From positions 89,598 through 153,597 of the forward strand of contig JAEUWP010000054.1 of assembly GCA_018524725.1 (NCBI GenBank): a stretch of DNA of 64,000 bases. The letters run 5' to 3'. This document shows, one piece after another, positions 11,896 through 23,088 of this stretch (position 1 is the stretch's first letter; each line of letters starts with the position of its first letter). The notes under the pieces are model-generated. The model made no database searches. It worked only from the letters and a program-made list of their open reading frames with translations, and was not told the origin of the DNA. This stretch comes from Podaxis mareebaensis. Taxonomy: Eukaryota; Basidiomycota; Agaricomycetes; Agaricales; Agaricaceae. The position numbers were made by a program, and so were the translations under genes.

Positions 11896-12773
11896 GGCAG
11901 GGGAGGCAGAGGAGGGGAGAGGAGGATAGCGGAAAACAAACTAAGTGGAGAACATGGTAGGGTAAGGTACTTGTAGAGTGGAGATGCTCTCTCTCTCTTC
12001 CAAACTCCTCTCCTCTCCCCATTACGTAACACTCTCATTGTCTCCACGCCCCAGCCTACCATATACAGCCTGACTCAACCTGCCATATCCGGTCCTTCCC
12101 CGAGCTTCTGCGACACCAGGTGTTCCCCTCCGACTCGACCCCGTATGTTGCGAAAATACCCACTCTAGCGATCGTCCTCCTTTCTGTCGCCTCCGGTAAC
12201 CGACGCCGCGTCTGTTCGCCTCACATGCCCGCCCCTCTTGGCCAACGACGCGCAACCGGTGGTCCTATTCTGGGCCCATCTCCGTCTGTCCCCATGATAT
12301 CACAGCTGTCGATGAAGAATCCCAGCTTTTTCCTTTCCAAACAAATCCATTGAATCACTTCCCCTTTTCCGTCTCTTGCAGAGTCAGGCCACTGAACGCG
12401 CGTCCCGCATCACCCGCATCACACGCCAGCTTCCATGAGGACATGGCTCCTTTTGGCCCCTAGATGACATCCACTAGTACGCTTGACACGAGGCTCACAT
12501 GAAGCTCCAGTCCACTGTCTTCCCATACTCAAGTGTGGGACGCCAGATCCCCGGCCCATCGATCTGTAGCTTCTCTTGTCATCGCCACCTCCCGTGTCCA
12601 TTGCTTCTATTCTAGTAAACCCCTTTCTTTACAATCACACTTTAGCGAGAATCAATGAAATGATAGTGATTTTAGACTAATACATGTGATGACTGCAGTA
12701 AATGATGACAACAATGCAAAAAAAAATGAGACGAAGCAAGCAACAAGAAACCAATCTACTACAAAACAGACCT
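11896..12773. other. Intergenic, CT-rich promoter-like DNA
   Basis: Contains CT-rich tracts near 11985-12020, such as fungal promoters often carry, followed by about 600 bp without a supported gene. The right end should be the 3' UTR of HSP90. Confidence 0.4.
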
Positions 12774-15205
12774 CTAGTCAATTTCCTCCATGGCCGATGT
12801 CGAAGCGCCTTCCGCAGCAGCGGGAGCTTCAGTCGTTGCCTCGGGGGCAGGAGCGGGTTCGTCCTCATCAACATCAAGACCAAGAGAGATCATGCGGTAG
12901 ATACGTTTCGCGAACGATGTCGGATCATCGAGGGAGAAGCCAGAGGTGAGAAGGGCTGTCTCGAAGAGCAAGAAGGTAAGATCGCGGACAGACTTGTCGG
13001 CCTTGTCTTCCTTGACCTTCTTCTTGAGCTCCTTGACGATGGCGTTGTTGGGGTTTAGCTCGAGTGTCTTCTTCGAAGCCATGTACGATGACATCGAGGA
13101 GTCACGAAGAGCCTGTGCCTTCATGATACGCTCCTGTTATGGCATGTCAGCGAACAGACTCATTTTACAAGTTAATGTTCAGGGGCTTACCATGTTCGAC
13201 GACCAGCCGAATTGGCCAGTGACGAGAACACAGGGAGAGTCAGCGATACGGTTCGAGACGACGACTTTCTCGACGCGGTCGCCAAGGGCATCCTTGACAG
13301 TTGAGCAGAGCTCACTGTACTCCTGCACCTCAGCCTCGCGAGCCTTCTTTTCCTCCTCAGTTTCCTCAAGCTCAAGGCCCTCCTTCGATACGCAAACGAG
13401 CTTCTTGCCCTCAAACTCCTTCAGCTGAGTAATGGCATACTCGTCGATGGGATCAACGAGCAAGAGGACCTCGAAGCCCTTCTTCTTGAGAACCTCAAGG
13501 AAGGGTGAGTCCTTGGTAGCAGCAAGCGATTCACCAGTGAGGTAGTAGATCGACTTCTGCACCTCAGGCATGCGAGTGATGTAATCTAAAAACCTAAATC
13601 AGTTGGTCTGGCAGAATACGTAGGAGAGAAAAACGCACCCTTGAGCGAAATCTGCTCATCGAGGGACTTGGTCGAATAGAAGCGAAGGAACTCGGCGAGT
13701 TTGCTGCGGTTCTGGGCGTCCTCGTGGATACCGAGCTTGATGTTCTTGCCGAAAGCCTCGTAGAACTTGGCGAAGTTGTCCTTGTCCTCGGAGATCTCGG
13801 TGATAAGATCGAGGGTCTTCTTGACAATGTTCTTGCGGATGACTTTGAGAATCTTGTTCTGCTGGAGAGTCTCACGAGAGATGTTGAGAGGAAGATCCTC
13901 AGAGTCGACGATACCCTTGACGAAGTTGAGATACTCGGGAATGAGCTCTTCGCAGTCATCCATGATGAAGACGCGGCGGACATAGAGCTTGATGTTGTTG
14001 CGTTTCTTCTTCGACTCAAAGAGATCGAAGGGAGCACTATGAGAACTTATCAGTACATACATTTTGACCAAGCACAGATTTACTCACCGCTTAGGGATGA
14101 ACAAGATAGCCTTGAACTCGAGCTGACCCTCGACGGAGAAGTGCTTGACAGCGAGATGATCCTCCCAGTCGTTGGTCAAGCTCTTGTAGAAGGAAGCATA
14201 CTCCTCGGTAGTGATATCCTGAGGATTGCGGGTCCAGATGGGCTTGGTCTTGTTAAGCTCCTCGTTGGTAACCTGCTTCTCCTTGATCTTCTTCTTCTTC
14301 TTTTCCTTGCCCTCCTCCTCCTCCTCGACCTCCTCAATCTTGGGCTTCTCGCCCTCTTCCTCTTCCTTGACTTCCTCGTCGTCTTCAACTTCCTGAATTA
14401 CAAGTCAGCGCCGAACGATGATGGATAATTAAGAAAAACGCACCTTCTCAACCTCCTTTGTCACGGCGAGTTGGATGGGGTACGAGATGAACTCGGAGTG
14501 CTTCTTGACGATATCCTTGATCCTCTTCTCCTCGAGATATTCATATTGATCCTCCTTCAAGAAGAGGCGGATCTCAGTGCCACGGCCGAGAGGAGGATTG
14601 ACGGTATCGAGGGTGATGGTGAAGGTGCCACCAGCAGAGGACTCCCAGATATACTGCTCGTCATCGTTGTGCTTCGAGATGACCTGCACGCGTTCAGCGA
14701 CGAGGTATGCAGAGTAGAAGCCGACACCAAATTGACCGATCATAGAGATATCGGCACCGGCGTTAAGGGCCTCCATGAAACCCTGAATGGAGATACGTCA
14801 GAAATGCCGAGACAAAACATGCGCGGGTAATCTACGCACCTTAGTGCCGGACTTGGCAATGGTACCAAGGTTGTTGACAAGGTCAGCCTTGGTCATACCA
14901 ATACCAGTGTCGCGGATGCGGAGGATCTTGTTCTCCTTGTCGGGGGTGATACGGATATAAAGCTCTTTCTCAGTGTCGAGCACCGAGGGATCGGTTAGCG
15001 ATGCATAACGAATTTTATCGATCGCATCGGAACAGTTGGAGATCAACTCCCGAAGGAAAATCTCCTTATTGGAGTAGAAGGTGTCTGCAACACTATGTTA
15101 GTACATCAAGAGGAACGCGGTAGACGATGAAGACTCACTGATGATGAGGTCCAGAAGCTGGCTAATCTCAGCCTGGAAGCCAAAACTCTCAGTAGTGGCG
15201 GACAT
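12774..15205 (-). CDS. HSP90: Heat shock protein HSP90 (cytosolic)
   Basis: Cytosolic ATP-dependent chaperone for kinases, receptors and other clients. The N-terminal ATPase domain shows [31 protein letters not shown] and [18 protein letters not shown] charged Glu/Lys linker follows, then the middle domain ([19 protein letters not shown]) and the dimerisation domain. The protein is about 700 aa in seven or so exons. The last five residues are MEEID, not the usual MEEVD that binds TPR co-chaperones; the stop follows directly (12774-12776). Upstream of the ATG, at 15410-15422, lies a perfect three-unit heat shock element. No signal peptide or ER-retention tail is present, so it is not the ER paralogue. 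Confidence 0.98.
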
Positions 15206-15600
15206 TCTATACAACGATTAGGAATTAGCGCGAAGAGCTAGGCGGGTAACGAACTTTTGGGGTATTAGGCGAAGGCGAGGTGAATGGATGAAGAGAGATG
15301 GAGAAGGTGAAGGGACGGGATAAGGAAGCGGGCCTATAAGTACACCAATTTTTCTGTTCTCGAAGGATCTGAAACTTGCCTTAAACGGTATAATGACCGG
15401 ATCCGTATCGAACCTTCTGGAATTAATCGTAACGGATCCTCATCTTTTATCTGATGCCATTCAATAGCACTTACTATACCTATAGACCAGGGATTTCAGG
15501 AAAGATTTAGACGGTTGTGAACAATGATAACAACAAGAGTATCCGACTAGTGTATGTCCGGCTACATAGAACACTACAATGGCGGTATGTCAGACCTATG
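15206..15600. other. Intergenic region holding the HSP90 promoter
   Basis: Separates the HSP90 start (minus strand) from the stop of the hamartin gene. Two heat-shock-element-like sites are visible (15357-15364 and 15410-15422). The rest to 15600 should be the 3' UTR of the hamartin gene. Confidence 0.5.
15410..15422 (-). promoter_or_regulatory. Heat shock element (HSF-binding site)
   Basis: The 13 bases GAACCTTCTGGAA form three alternating GAA/TTC units with exact 2-nt gaps, the consensus of a trimeric HSF site. It lies 205 bp upstream of the HSP90 ATG. A second site, TTCTCGAA at 15357-15364, has two correctly spaced units. The match to consensus is seen; use by HSF is inferred. Confidence 0.75.
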
Positions 15601-18593
15601 TTATGAGATTAAGCCTTTTTTGCCGGTATGTTGAGCCCTAAGCACTTCAACCATCGCCCTCAACTCCTCGATTTCCTCCCTGAGTTCGCCGTTCTCGTCA
15701 CGCAGCCTCTTATTGGCTTCCATAAACCCTGCCTTCTCAGCCACAAGGGCTCGAAAATCTTCTTCAGAGACCAGTCGGCGGCCTTCTGCCCTTTTGCTGG
15801 ACCAAGCAAGCTTGGCTTCCAAAGATTGGATCTGGCGACGATAAGCGCTAGGGTAAAGTTGAGCGGCCACCTTCCACGCATATCTGACAACTATCATACC
15901 GAGCGCTTTCCTCCATCTCCCCTTGTGTCTTCTCGTAGCTTTCGAGACGTAGCTTGAGTTGCTGGATTTGATTTTGCATGGCAACTATCTGCTCTCCACG
16001 GGCATTAAATTTGGCGTAATCTTGATCCCTACGCTAGAAAGTGAAGAAGAGTTGACGCTGGTGGATGACACCATACCATAGCTTTTGGATCTTGATATGC
16101 TGTTCAATCTGGCGTTCGTAGTCGTGCAGCCTATCGATTTTGTGCTGATTCTCCTTCTTCTGTGTCTGCAGCTGAGTAACATGTTCAACTGCCTCGGCGA
16201 GAAGCTTGGCTTGAGCGGCGAACAAGGCCTGGCGTTTATTATGATGTCGTCAGCTGCCAGGTAGGAGCAATCCACGGGAGCGAACATCACCTTCGCCTCC
16301 TTCTCTGCGCTACGTAGCGTCGCGGCCTCGGATATCCAGTTCTTTTTTTCCTCCCGGAGTTCCTTGAGTTTCTTCTGAAGTTCTGTATTCCAGTCGGCGT
16401 ACTTGTTCTTCGCAGAGGACGCTTGCTGCTTGTGTTCGCGCAACTCGTTTTCAAGGCTGATAACTTGTGCGCGATACTTTCGCAGTTTGTTGTACTGCAA
16501 TAACAAGCTCCACTGAGACCCGTAAAGACATGCCTAGGAAAACGCACGCACAAGACCTTGACGTTCGGCTTCCGCACTCCTCATTAGAATGCGGTCCTGA
16601 TATAGTCTTCCAATATGTTTGATATTTTCCCTTTGAACCCAAAGCTCAAAATTGAGCTCATTTCTTAACAGTAAGACCTCTCGTTGTAAGCCCGAGATCG
16701 CCTGGGCAACCTGTCCGATATTACCAGATTCCGAATCTCCCCCCGGAGAAATTAATCGTTGTCGTTTTGAAGGAGACGGTGATCGAGATGGCAGTGCAGA
16801 CATCCACTGCGCATCCGGCAGGGCGACATCCACGTCAATGTTAGTCTTTAGCGCGTTGGTGGCCTGCACCATATCCGCCAAGGAAATAACGGCCTTACCA
16901 CTGGAAAGGTCGAGTGGGGTAATAAAATGAGAGGTTGACTCAGGAAATTCGTCTGTAGTTTTTGGCTGTGCTTCGGGCTGTTCGTTTTCCCCCTCATCCT
17001 CGCCCTTCCTCGCAGTGTCATCCGCAGCCGTCTCCCCTTCTGCCCTTACTTCTTGTGGTTGCTCTTCGTTCTTTTGGGAGGGAGGAGGATCGTTCGAATG
17101 GGTGTATCCGTATCGCTCACGAAGCCCAATGGCGAGATTACGAACGTCCAACATGATCGCCTCGCTGACAATGCGCGAGATTCCATATTTTGACCAGAAT
17201 TCAGGTGTTGTCAGCTCCTTAGAAGCGTCTTTCCAGATCAAGAGTGGGTGACAAATGTGCTCTCGGAGCAGGTTCTGGAATAATATCAATTAGATACCAG
17301 GAGAAACGATCCGATCAAGTCCGTACCTCACATCTCCGTCTAATCTCATCTTCCTCGAATGCTTCTTTCCAGCTTTCCACATAGGGTGTCTCAACGTTAA
17401 ACGAGTTGAGGTATGCAACTGGGCCACGGAGGAATTTCAGGACATTAGATGGGTATAGGTAGAACAGAGTGGAGAAGAATGGGCGCGAATCAGGTGGATG
17501 TGATGTTGTTGCGTTGAATATCATCTCTAGTCGTTGCCATTGGATGTCTGGTCGTATATGTAGGTTCTTTTGCGTAATTTCTGCTAGTTCTTTTTCCAAC
17601 TGAACATCTGGGGGACCATCTCCTGCTTCTGGGAATGTAGGGTAGCGCTCCTTCCAGCACAGAACCCTCGCAAGTACGGCAAGGAATCGAGGAAGGAGAA
17701 GTCGGAGCTGTTCTCGAGCATAAACAGCAAAGTAAGGTAGGGATTTGGCCAAAAACGTCAGCCCTGCGGTACACATTGTCGACGAGTTATCTAGGAAGAT
17801 GGATAGAATGATAGTGGGCAGGAGCTGGTGTTTGGATAGAACGGGAGCTGCGACAGAATAGGATGAACGAGAAGAAAGCAGATTCAGCAGCGTAAATAGC
17901 TGGAGCCGAGAGGAAGGGTTCGCGAAATGGGCAAGAATCTCTGTGAAAAGATCCTGGTCCTTGCATTAATAGTCGTGTCGGTAGCAAGCTACGGGAGTCT
18001 ACCTCAGGATTTTCTTGCCCGTATTTGATAAGAATATCCTCCAAGTTCTCCTTCCAACGAGTTCTCCTTTCTCGTTCCTCCTCGCCCAATTCAACCCATT
18101 CCAAAATATCGTTCTCGGACCCTTCATTAAAGGCATCCAGCAGATACAAGTCGAATAGCCGTTTCCTAAAGCCTGCCACTCGGTCCGCGTAGTTTTCGAT
18201 TCTATCTGAGTATATGTCGCTGCTCTTCTTCAAGGCTTGAATGATCAATTCTTTGGCGTAGTTGACAGGTACTGTCGCCAATCTGGGTTCACGCAGAGCG
18301 GGTCGGAGAACGAGATCGAACCACGAGATAACTGATGTGGATGGGATGACAGGTGCAAGGTGACGTAGTACAGTCAGGAATATCTCCGCATGCCGGAGGT
18401 TTGAGTAGTCGATAACATCATGGTGCACGCCCTGAAGCTCCTCTTCGAGGTGTGCAATCAACACTTCTGGTTCCTCAGACGATGCGCATTCCATAACGAA
18501 GTCATCGACGAGACCCAGAAGCTCGTCCAAAGGCAGGGTGTCAGGCGTGCCATTGAGGACAGCGTGAATTTGACGGGCGAGGCTAACGGGCAT
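15601..18593 (-). CDS. TSC1: Hamartin (TSC1) homologue
   Basis: Predicted scaffold of the TSC complex, which with tuberin restrains Rheb and TORC1. The N-terminal ~430 residues are alpha-helical, starting MPVSLARQIHAVLNG, with segments such as TAGLTFLAKSLPYFAVYAR and WQRLEMIFNATTSHPPDSR. A variable acidic stretch and an SPSPSKRQR basic patch follow. The C-terminal ~250 residues are a long coiled coil (QLQTQKKENQHKIDRL, ENGELREEIEELRAMVEVL). This architecture and a length of about 860 aa match fungal hamartins. About nine exons; the phase-0 intron at the NLLREHICHP junction and one before IQSLEAKLAW are well supported. Tuberin is not in this window. Alternative: another coiled-coil HEAT protein. 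Confidence 0.75.
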
Positions 18594-18889
18594 GGCAATG
18601 AGACTAACAGAATATCGAGTGATAAATTGGACATCGAGGTAATTGGTTTGTTCTCAGCGACTATACCAAATATAGGCCATCACCACCAAACAACTTGCTC
18701 GAAGCGGTTTCGTGTCCTCGCCATCCCCGCCGTCGAGCTCGCCGATCTCGTCCGTCCATAATTTTAAAAGGTTCGTTATCCCAGAGTACTCCATACCTAT
18801 GCTCCGATCATCAAGTTCCGTCATGCTGCTTCTCGAGCTTGGAGATGGATGTTATCGTTATGTTCAAGATGTGCTGACGCTCACTCTAG
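18594..18889. promoter_or_regulatory. Shared promoter region TSC1 / NAC-alpha
   Basis: 296 bp between divergent start codons. A good acceptor (ctctag) ends exactly at the NAC-alpha ATG at 18890, suggesting a 5'-UTR intron for that gene. No clear TATA element or known transcription-factor site was found. Confidence 0.4.
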
Positions 18890-19623
<734 letters not shown>

Positions 19624-19709
19624 ACTCCTTCATGTATCATTACGTTCAACATTTCCTCCGCACGCTTTCAATGCATTTTGTTTTCCGAACGGGACATGTA
19701 AGAAAGTCG

Positions 19710-20690
19710 TCAAGTACTCCAACATCGCAACTCTACGTAATAGTTCGACCTCTCCCAACCATCTTGTACGATTTCCACACCTTGGCTCGATGGGGGTTGC
19801 CCGTCTGCCGCGCCTATTATGAGGTTGAGTTCTGCAGCAGCCTCAGCGACTAGTCGCGCCAATTCGCCCTTGGCAAACATGTGGTAATATCGGTTATAGA
19901 CTTGCTCCTGGCCTCCAGACAGGTTTGGACTTTCCGGCGCGGTCTGTTTAGACAATACCCATGGCACGATGACGTCCCTCCCTAATCCCAGTTCATCGCA
20001 CTCTCCCTGTGGAATGGCCCTCTTGGAGAGCTCATCTTGTTCGATTGCCCAGACGTAAATGAGAATACGTCCATGTTTGGATGAGACAGCTTGCAGAAGA
20101 CGCTATAAATAAGCACTTGAATGAAGAGCAACTACTGTCATTGAGAGACAACTTCACCTTAACCGCGAGCACTCTCCTCTTTGGTGTGGCGAGGTGATGA
20201 ATTGTCGCGATTGAGATAGCGTAGTCCTAAGGTGAAATTCCTTAGCGTTAGACAGTGGGGGATATTTTCAGTCACACACAAAAGCATGCTTCCTCCAGCA
20301 TTGGTCGAGCACATTTCCAAGGACAACCTCTCTCATCTTTCCTCCAGCATGTTGAGCAATCTGCAGAAGATTGATGCTTCTATCCAAGCCGATGGTCCAT
20401 ATTTTGCCTTGCCGATCAAGAGGAAGATATTTCCCGTTTCCAGTACCAGAATCAAGCCCTATCCACCCGTCAGGCAGTTCTGAGAGAAATTTCGCGATGA
20501 TCGGCCATGGCTAACTCGAATGTGATGTCAAGGCGAGAGTGAAATGATAAGACGGCAATTGTTCCGTTACTTTGTATCTGGTACTCGAGAAATGGCTGGC
20601 AATCTTGTCGTAGATCGCGTGAACATTTTGTGTTTCATAAACTTCCGGATCAAGGTCGATGATAGCTTCAGAAACAGCTTTCGGGGGCAT
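19710..20690 (-). CDS. TRM9: tRNA wobble-uridine methyltransferase TRM9
   Basis: SAM-dependent methyltransferase that, with TRM112, finishes mcm5U at the wobble position of some tRNAs. The start MPPKAVSEAI leads into VYETQNVHAIYDKIASHFSS and RYKPWPIIAKFLSELPDG, a TRM9/ABH8 signature. The SAM motif follows (LDSGTGNGKYLPL), then VLDQCWRKHAFDYAISIATIHH. The C-terminus (NRYYHMFAKGEL) matches the YHxF..GEL ending of this family. About four exons; the first junction uses the acceptor ending gagttag before CCATGG, giving YKPWP. It lies only 73 bp downstream of the ALG13 stop on the same strand. Confidence 0.9.
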
Positions 20691-20763
20691 TTGTATAAAG
20701 GCGAGGTGGTGGTTGGAGGCAAAGAGGATACATATTTGAGGCGCAGGTGATGGGAAACGGGAT

Positions 20764-21382
20764 TTACGCAAAGCCCATCTCCTCGTCCAACAGCTGTCTG
20801 AATTTACTCCCGTCGAAAGCCGGGAAGGGTACGATGGCATGTTTATCGAACTGTTGTATCGTTTCGGCGAGGTTCCTATTGCTTGTGGTCAGCAGACGTT
20901 TTAATTCGTAGAATCGAAGGTACTCGATTGTGCTCGATTTGAGGTAGCCTTGCGCCTCCAAGGCTTGCGCTAGTTCCTCCTGATGATTGTGAAGCAACGT
21001 TGGATTGGGTATGACGATCAGCGGTTTCGGTAGACGAAGTATCTCGATTATCGTTCCTGAGCCTGTGGGCAGTCAGTGTGGGTGCAACAAACTTCTCATT
21101 TATTCCTTTCTGACCAGCATGACTGATTATGAGATCTGCTTTTTCATATTCTTCACGTAAGGAAGGTTTGAACTTCCAGAGCTCTACCAAAACGCCTTCG
21201 AGACTAAGGGTGGCTGTTTCTCCTTTAGCCACCAAAGAGGCGTGAGCAAAGGAGGAGTTTCCGCATTGCACAGTCATCGTCGTGTAGCCTTGGGCTTTAA
21301 GAATGCTAAGCGTTCTCGAGGACAGGGCTTCTGCAACGAGAGAGTCAAATTTCGTCGAGCCAACTGTGACAAATGTGTGCAT
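20764..21382 (-). CDS. ALG13: UDP-GlcNAc transferase subunit ALG13
   Basis: Catalytic partner of ALG14; adds the second GlcNAc to the dolichol-linked oligosaccharide at the cytosolic face of the ER. It begins MHTFVTVGSTKFDSLV, the classic ALG13 N-terminus. It has the donor-site segment ISHAGSGTIIEILRLPKPLI, with AGSGTI spliced across an intron, and then NPTLLHNHQEELA. A second likely intron (20876-20923) is 48 nt and leaves the frame open when retained. Removing it gives KSSTIENLAETIQQF, closer to the family than the retained form. Short protein of about 165-180 aa, as expected. ALG14 is not in the window. Confidence 0.92.
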
Positions 21383-21517
21383 CGGAGGAGGTTCAGGAAA
21401 TGATTTGATACTGGACCCTTTGCAGTGATTACTATGATATTAAGCATCATGGTGGTCATTGTCATTTCTCATCCCTCCGAGCTTCCTGATGGATACAGTA
21501 CAAATACCAATGGGACG

Positions 21518-22782
21518 CTAATTCACAGCGGGATCCACCCTCACTACAACCTTTCCCCTCGCATGAGTCGTCATGATGCGCTCGTACGCCTTGGGAACAT
21601 CACCAAACTCAAAAATAGTGTCCACTATGGGTTTAACAGACCCTGCGATATGGTCAATGGCCGGTAGGCCATGGGGCAAAAGAACGCGCACCGTTGGCAA
21701 CCAACCTCTGAAAAGATTGGAGGTCATCTTGTTTATTGACAACAGTAAAAACCCTGCTCCTACCTGAAGCATTACAGTGGAGTAGGAAGGACTGGCTGAC
21801 AAACCTGTATACCCGTTTTGTTCCTCCAAGCCAACGGGGAGTGATTATTGCGCCGAGAGTCTTGAGGAGTTTCCAGATTTCGGAGATGGAAGATTCTCGT
21901 GGCAACGGACCAGTCGTGATAAAGACACCATTAGGAGCAAGATAGGCTTCGCTCGAGGTATATAGCGTGGGGTCAGCTGAGCCTACGGCGTCAAGTATAA
22001 CGTTGAATTTGGGAGTGGGTGCCCTTTCAGTCAGGTATTTTGGGAGGTCTACTTTGGTGTAGTCAATGAACTCATCCGCTCCAAGACCACGGACGAATGA
22101 TTCTTCCAGAAGCAGTCGCAATCACTTTTGCACCAGCTGCCTTGGCGAGCTGGATCGCGAAAGCACCTACGGCCGTGCTGCCTCCACTAATGAAGACAGT
22201 TTGGTCAGCTTCAATATTCGCGAGACCATGAAGAGCTTGATAAGCCGTCAATCCTGCCAGAGTCAAGCCAGCGGCCTGAACAGGAGTGACGTTCGGAGGC
22301 CGAATGGCGAGGTGATCAGCAGGAATGCGAACGAACTGGCTAAGGGCGCCTTGACGTGTTTTCATTGTGAGCGCTAAAGGTGACGTTAGTTGGGTATATG
22401 TTAACTCAGTTGAGGGAAGCCTCACTCGTGGGGATCCATCCAAACACTTCGTCTCCGTTTCTGAACTGGGTTCCATTAGAATCGGCAATGACTCCAGTCA
22501 GGTCATGTTCTGCAACATGAGGGCGATGAGCGACAAAGTTGGGCAATACTTTCATTAATTTCCAGCCACTGCCTAGCAGACTTAAGTATCATATTGCAGG
22601 ATGTTAGACGCGCACGCTTACGCCGGATTAAGTGCACCGGCCTGAACACGGACGAGGACTTCTCCGCGCTGCAAACCCTTGGGCACCGGCCAGTCGGCTA
22701 CCAGTTTCAATGACTGTGCTGGTTTTCCCTGGCGAGTGACGAGCCAGGCGTTCTGAACGTCTGGGATGGTCTGAGAAGCCAT
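21518..22782 (-). pseudogene. MDR-family alcohol dehydrogenase/quinone oxidoreductase, apparent frameshift
   Basis: Medium-chain NAD(P)H-dependent oxidoreductase of the zinc-independent type; substrate unknown. It starts MASQTIPDVQNAWLVTRQGK. It has LPNFVAHRPHVAEHDLTGV, the nucleotide-binding stretch TVFISGGSTAVGAFAIQLAK, then ESFVRGLGADEFIDYTK, and ends ARGKVVVRVDPAVN. Introns splice cleanly elsewhere, for example RLVANG to SVKPIVDTIF. At about 22101-22107 the frame breaks: ATASG is in one frame and the expected continuation ESFVRGLGADEF is one base off, with no GT-AG solution across it. This could be a sequencing error, a recent mutation or a decaying gene. All other conserved parts look intact, so a sequence error is quite possible; the pseudogene label is provisional. 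Confidence 0.65.
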
Positions 22783-23088
22783 AGGTAATGGTTTGGAGGA
22801 GAATTAGGAAAAAGTATCCAGTTCTCAAGCTCGCCGTGGTTCTCACAAGTTGGGCATTGAGCGGGACGGTACTGCGTCAAACCTTAACCCTAAGTTCAGT
22901 GTTCCTGCCAATTGAAACTCAGCCGATGACCGGATCTCGTGATCAGCGGATTACAGACCTTACACAGCTCCCAAAGTGCTTGTCCACCCTTTGCCCAGAG
23001 AGTGCAACAAGGTATCTCTTCTCCTCCTACCACGATCATCCCGACCCCTTTCATCCCTCATATCTCCCAATAGCACTGTCTAGTTACC
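22783..23088. promoter_or_regulatory. Shared promoter region, oxidoreductase / CRM1
   Basis: 306 bp between the divergent oxidoreductase and exportin start codons. Pyrimidine-rich stretches lie just upstream of the CRM1 ATG. No specific factor site was recognised. Confidence 0.35.

Noticed and set aside
13724..14428. 234-codon plus-strand open frame
   Set aside because: It lies antisense to HSP90 exons and crosses an HSP90 intron. Its Leu/Glu/Asp-rich translation is the typical shadow of a codon-biased gene.
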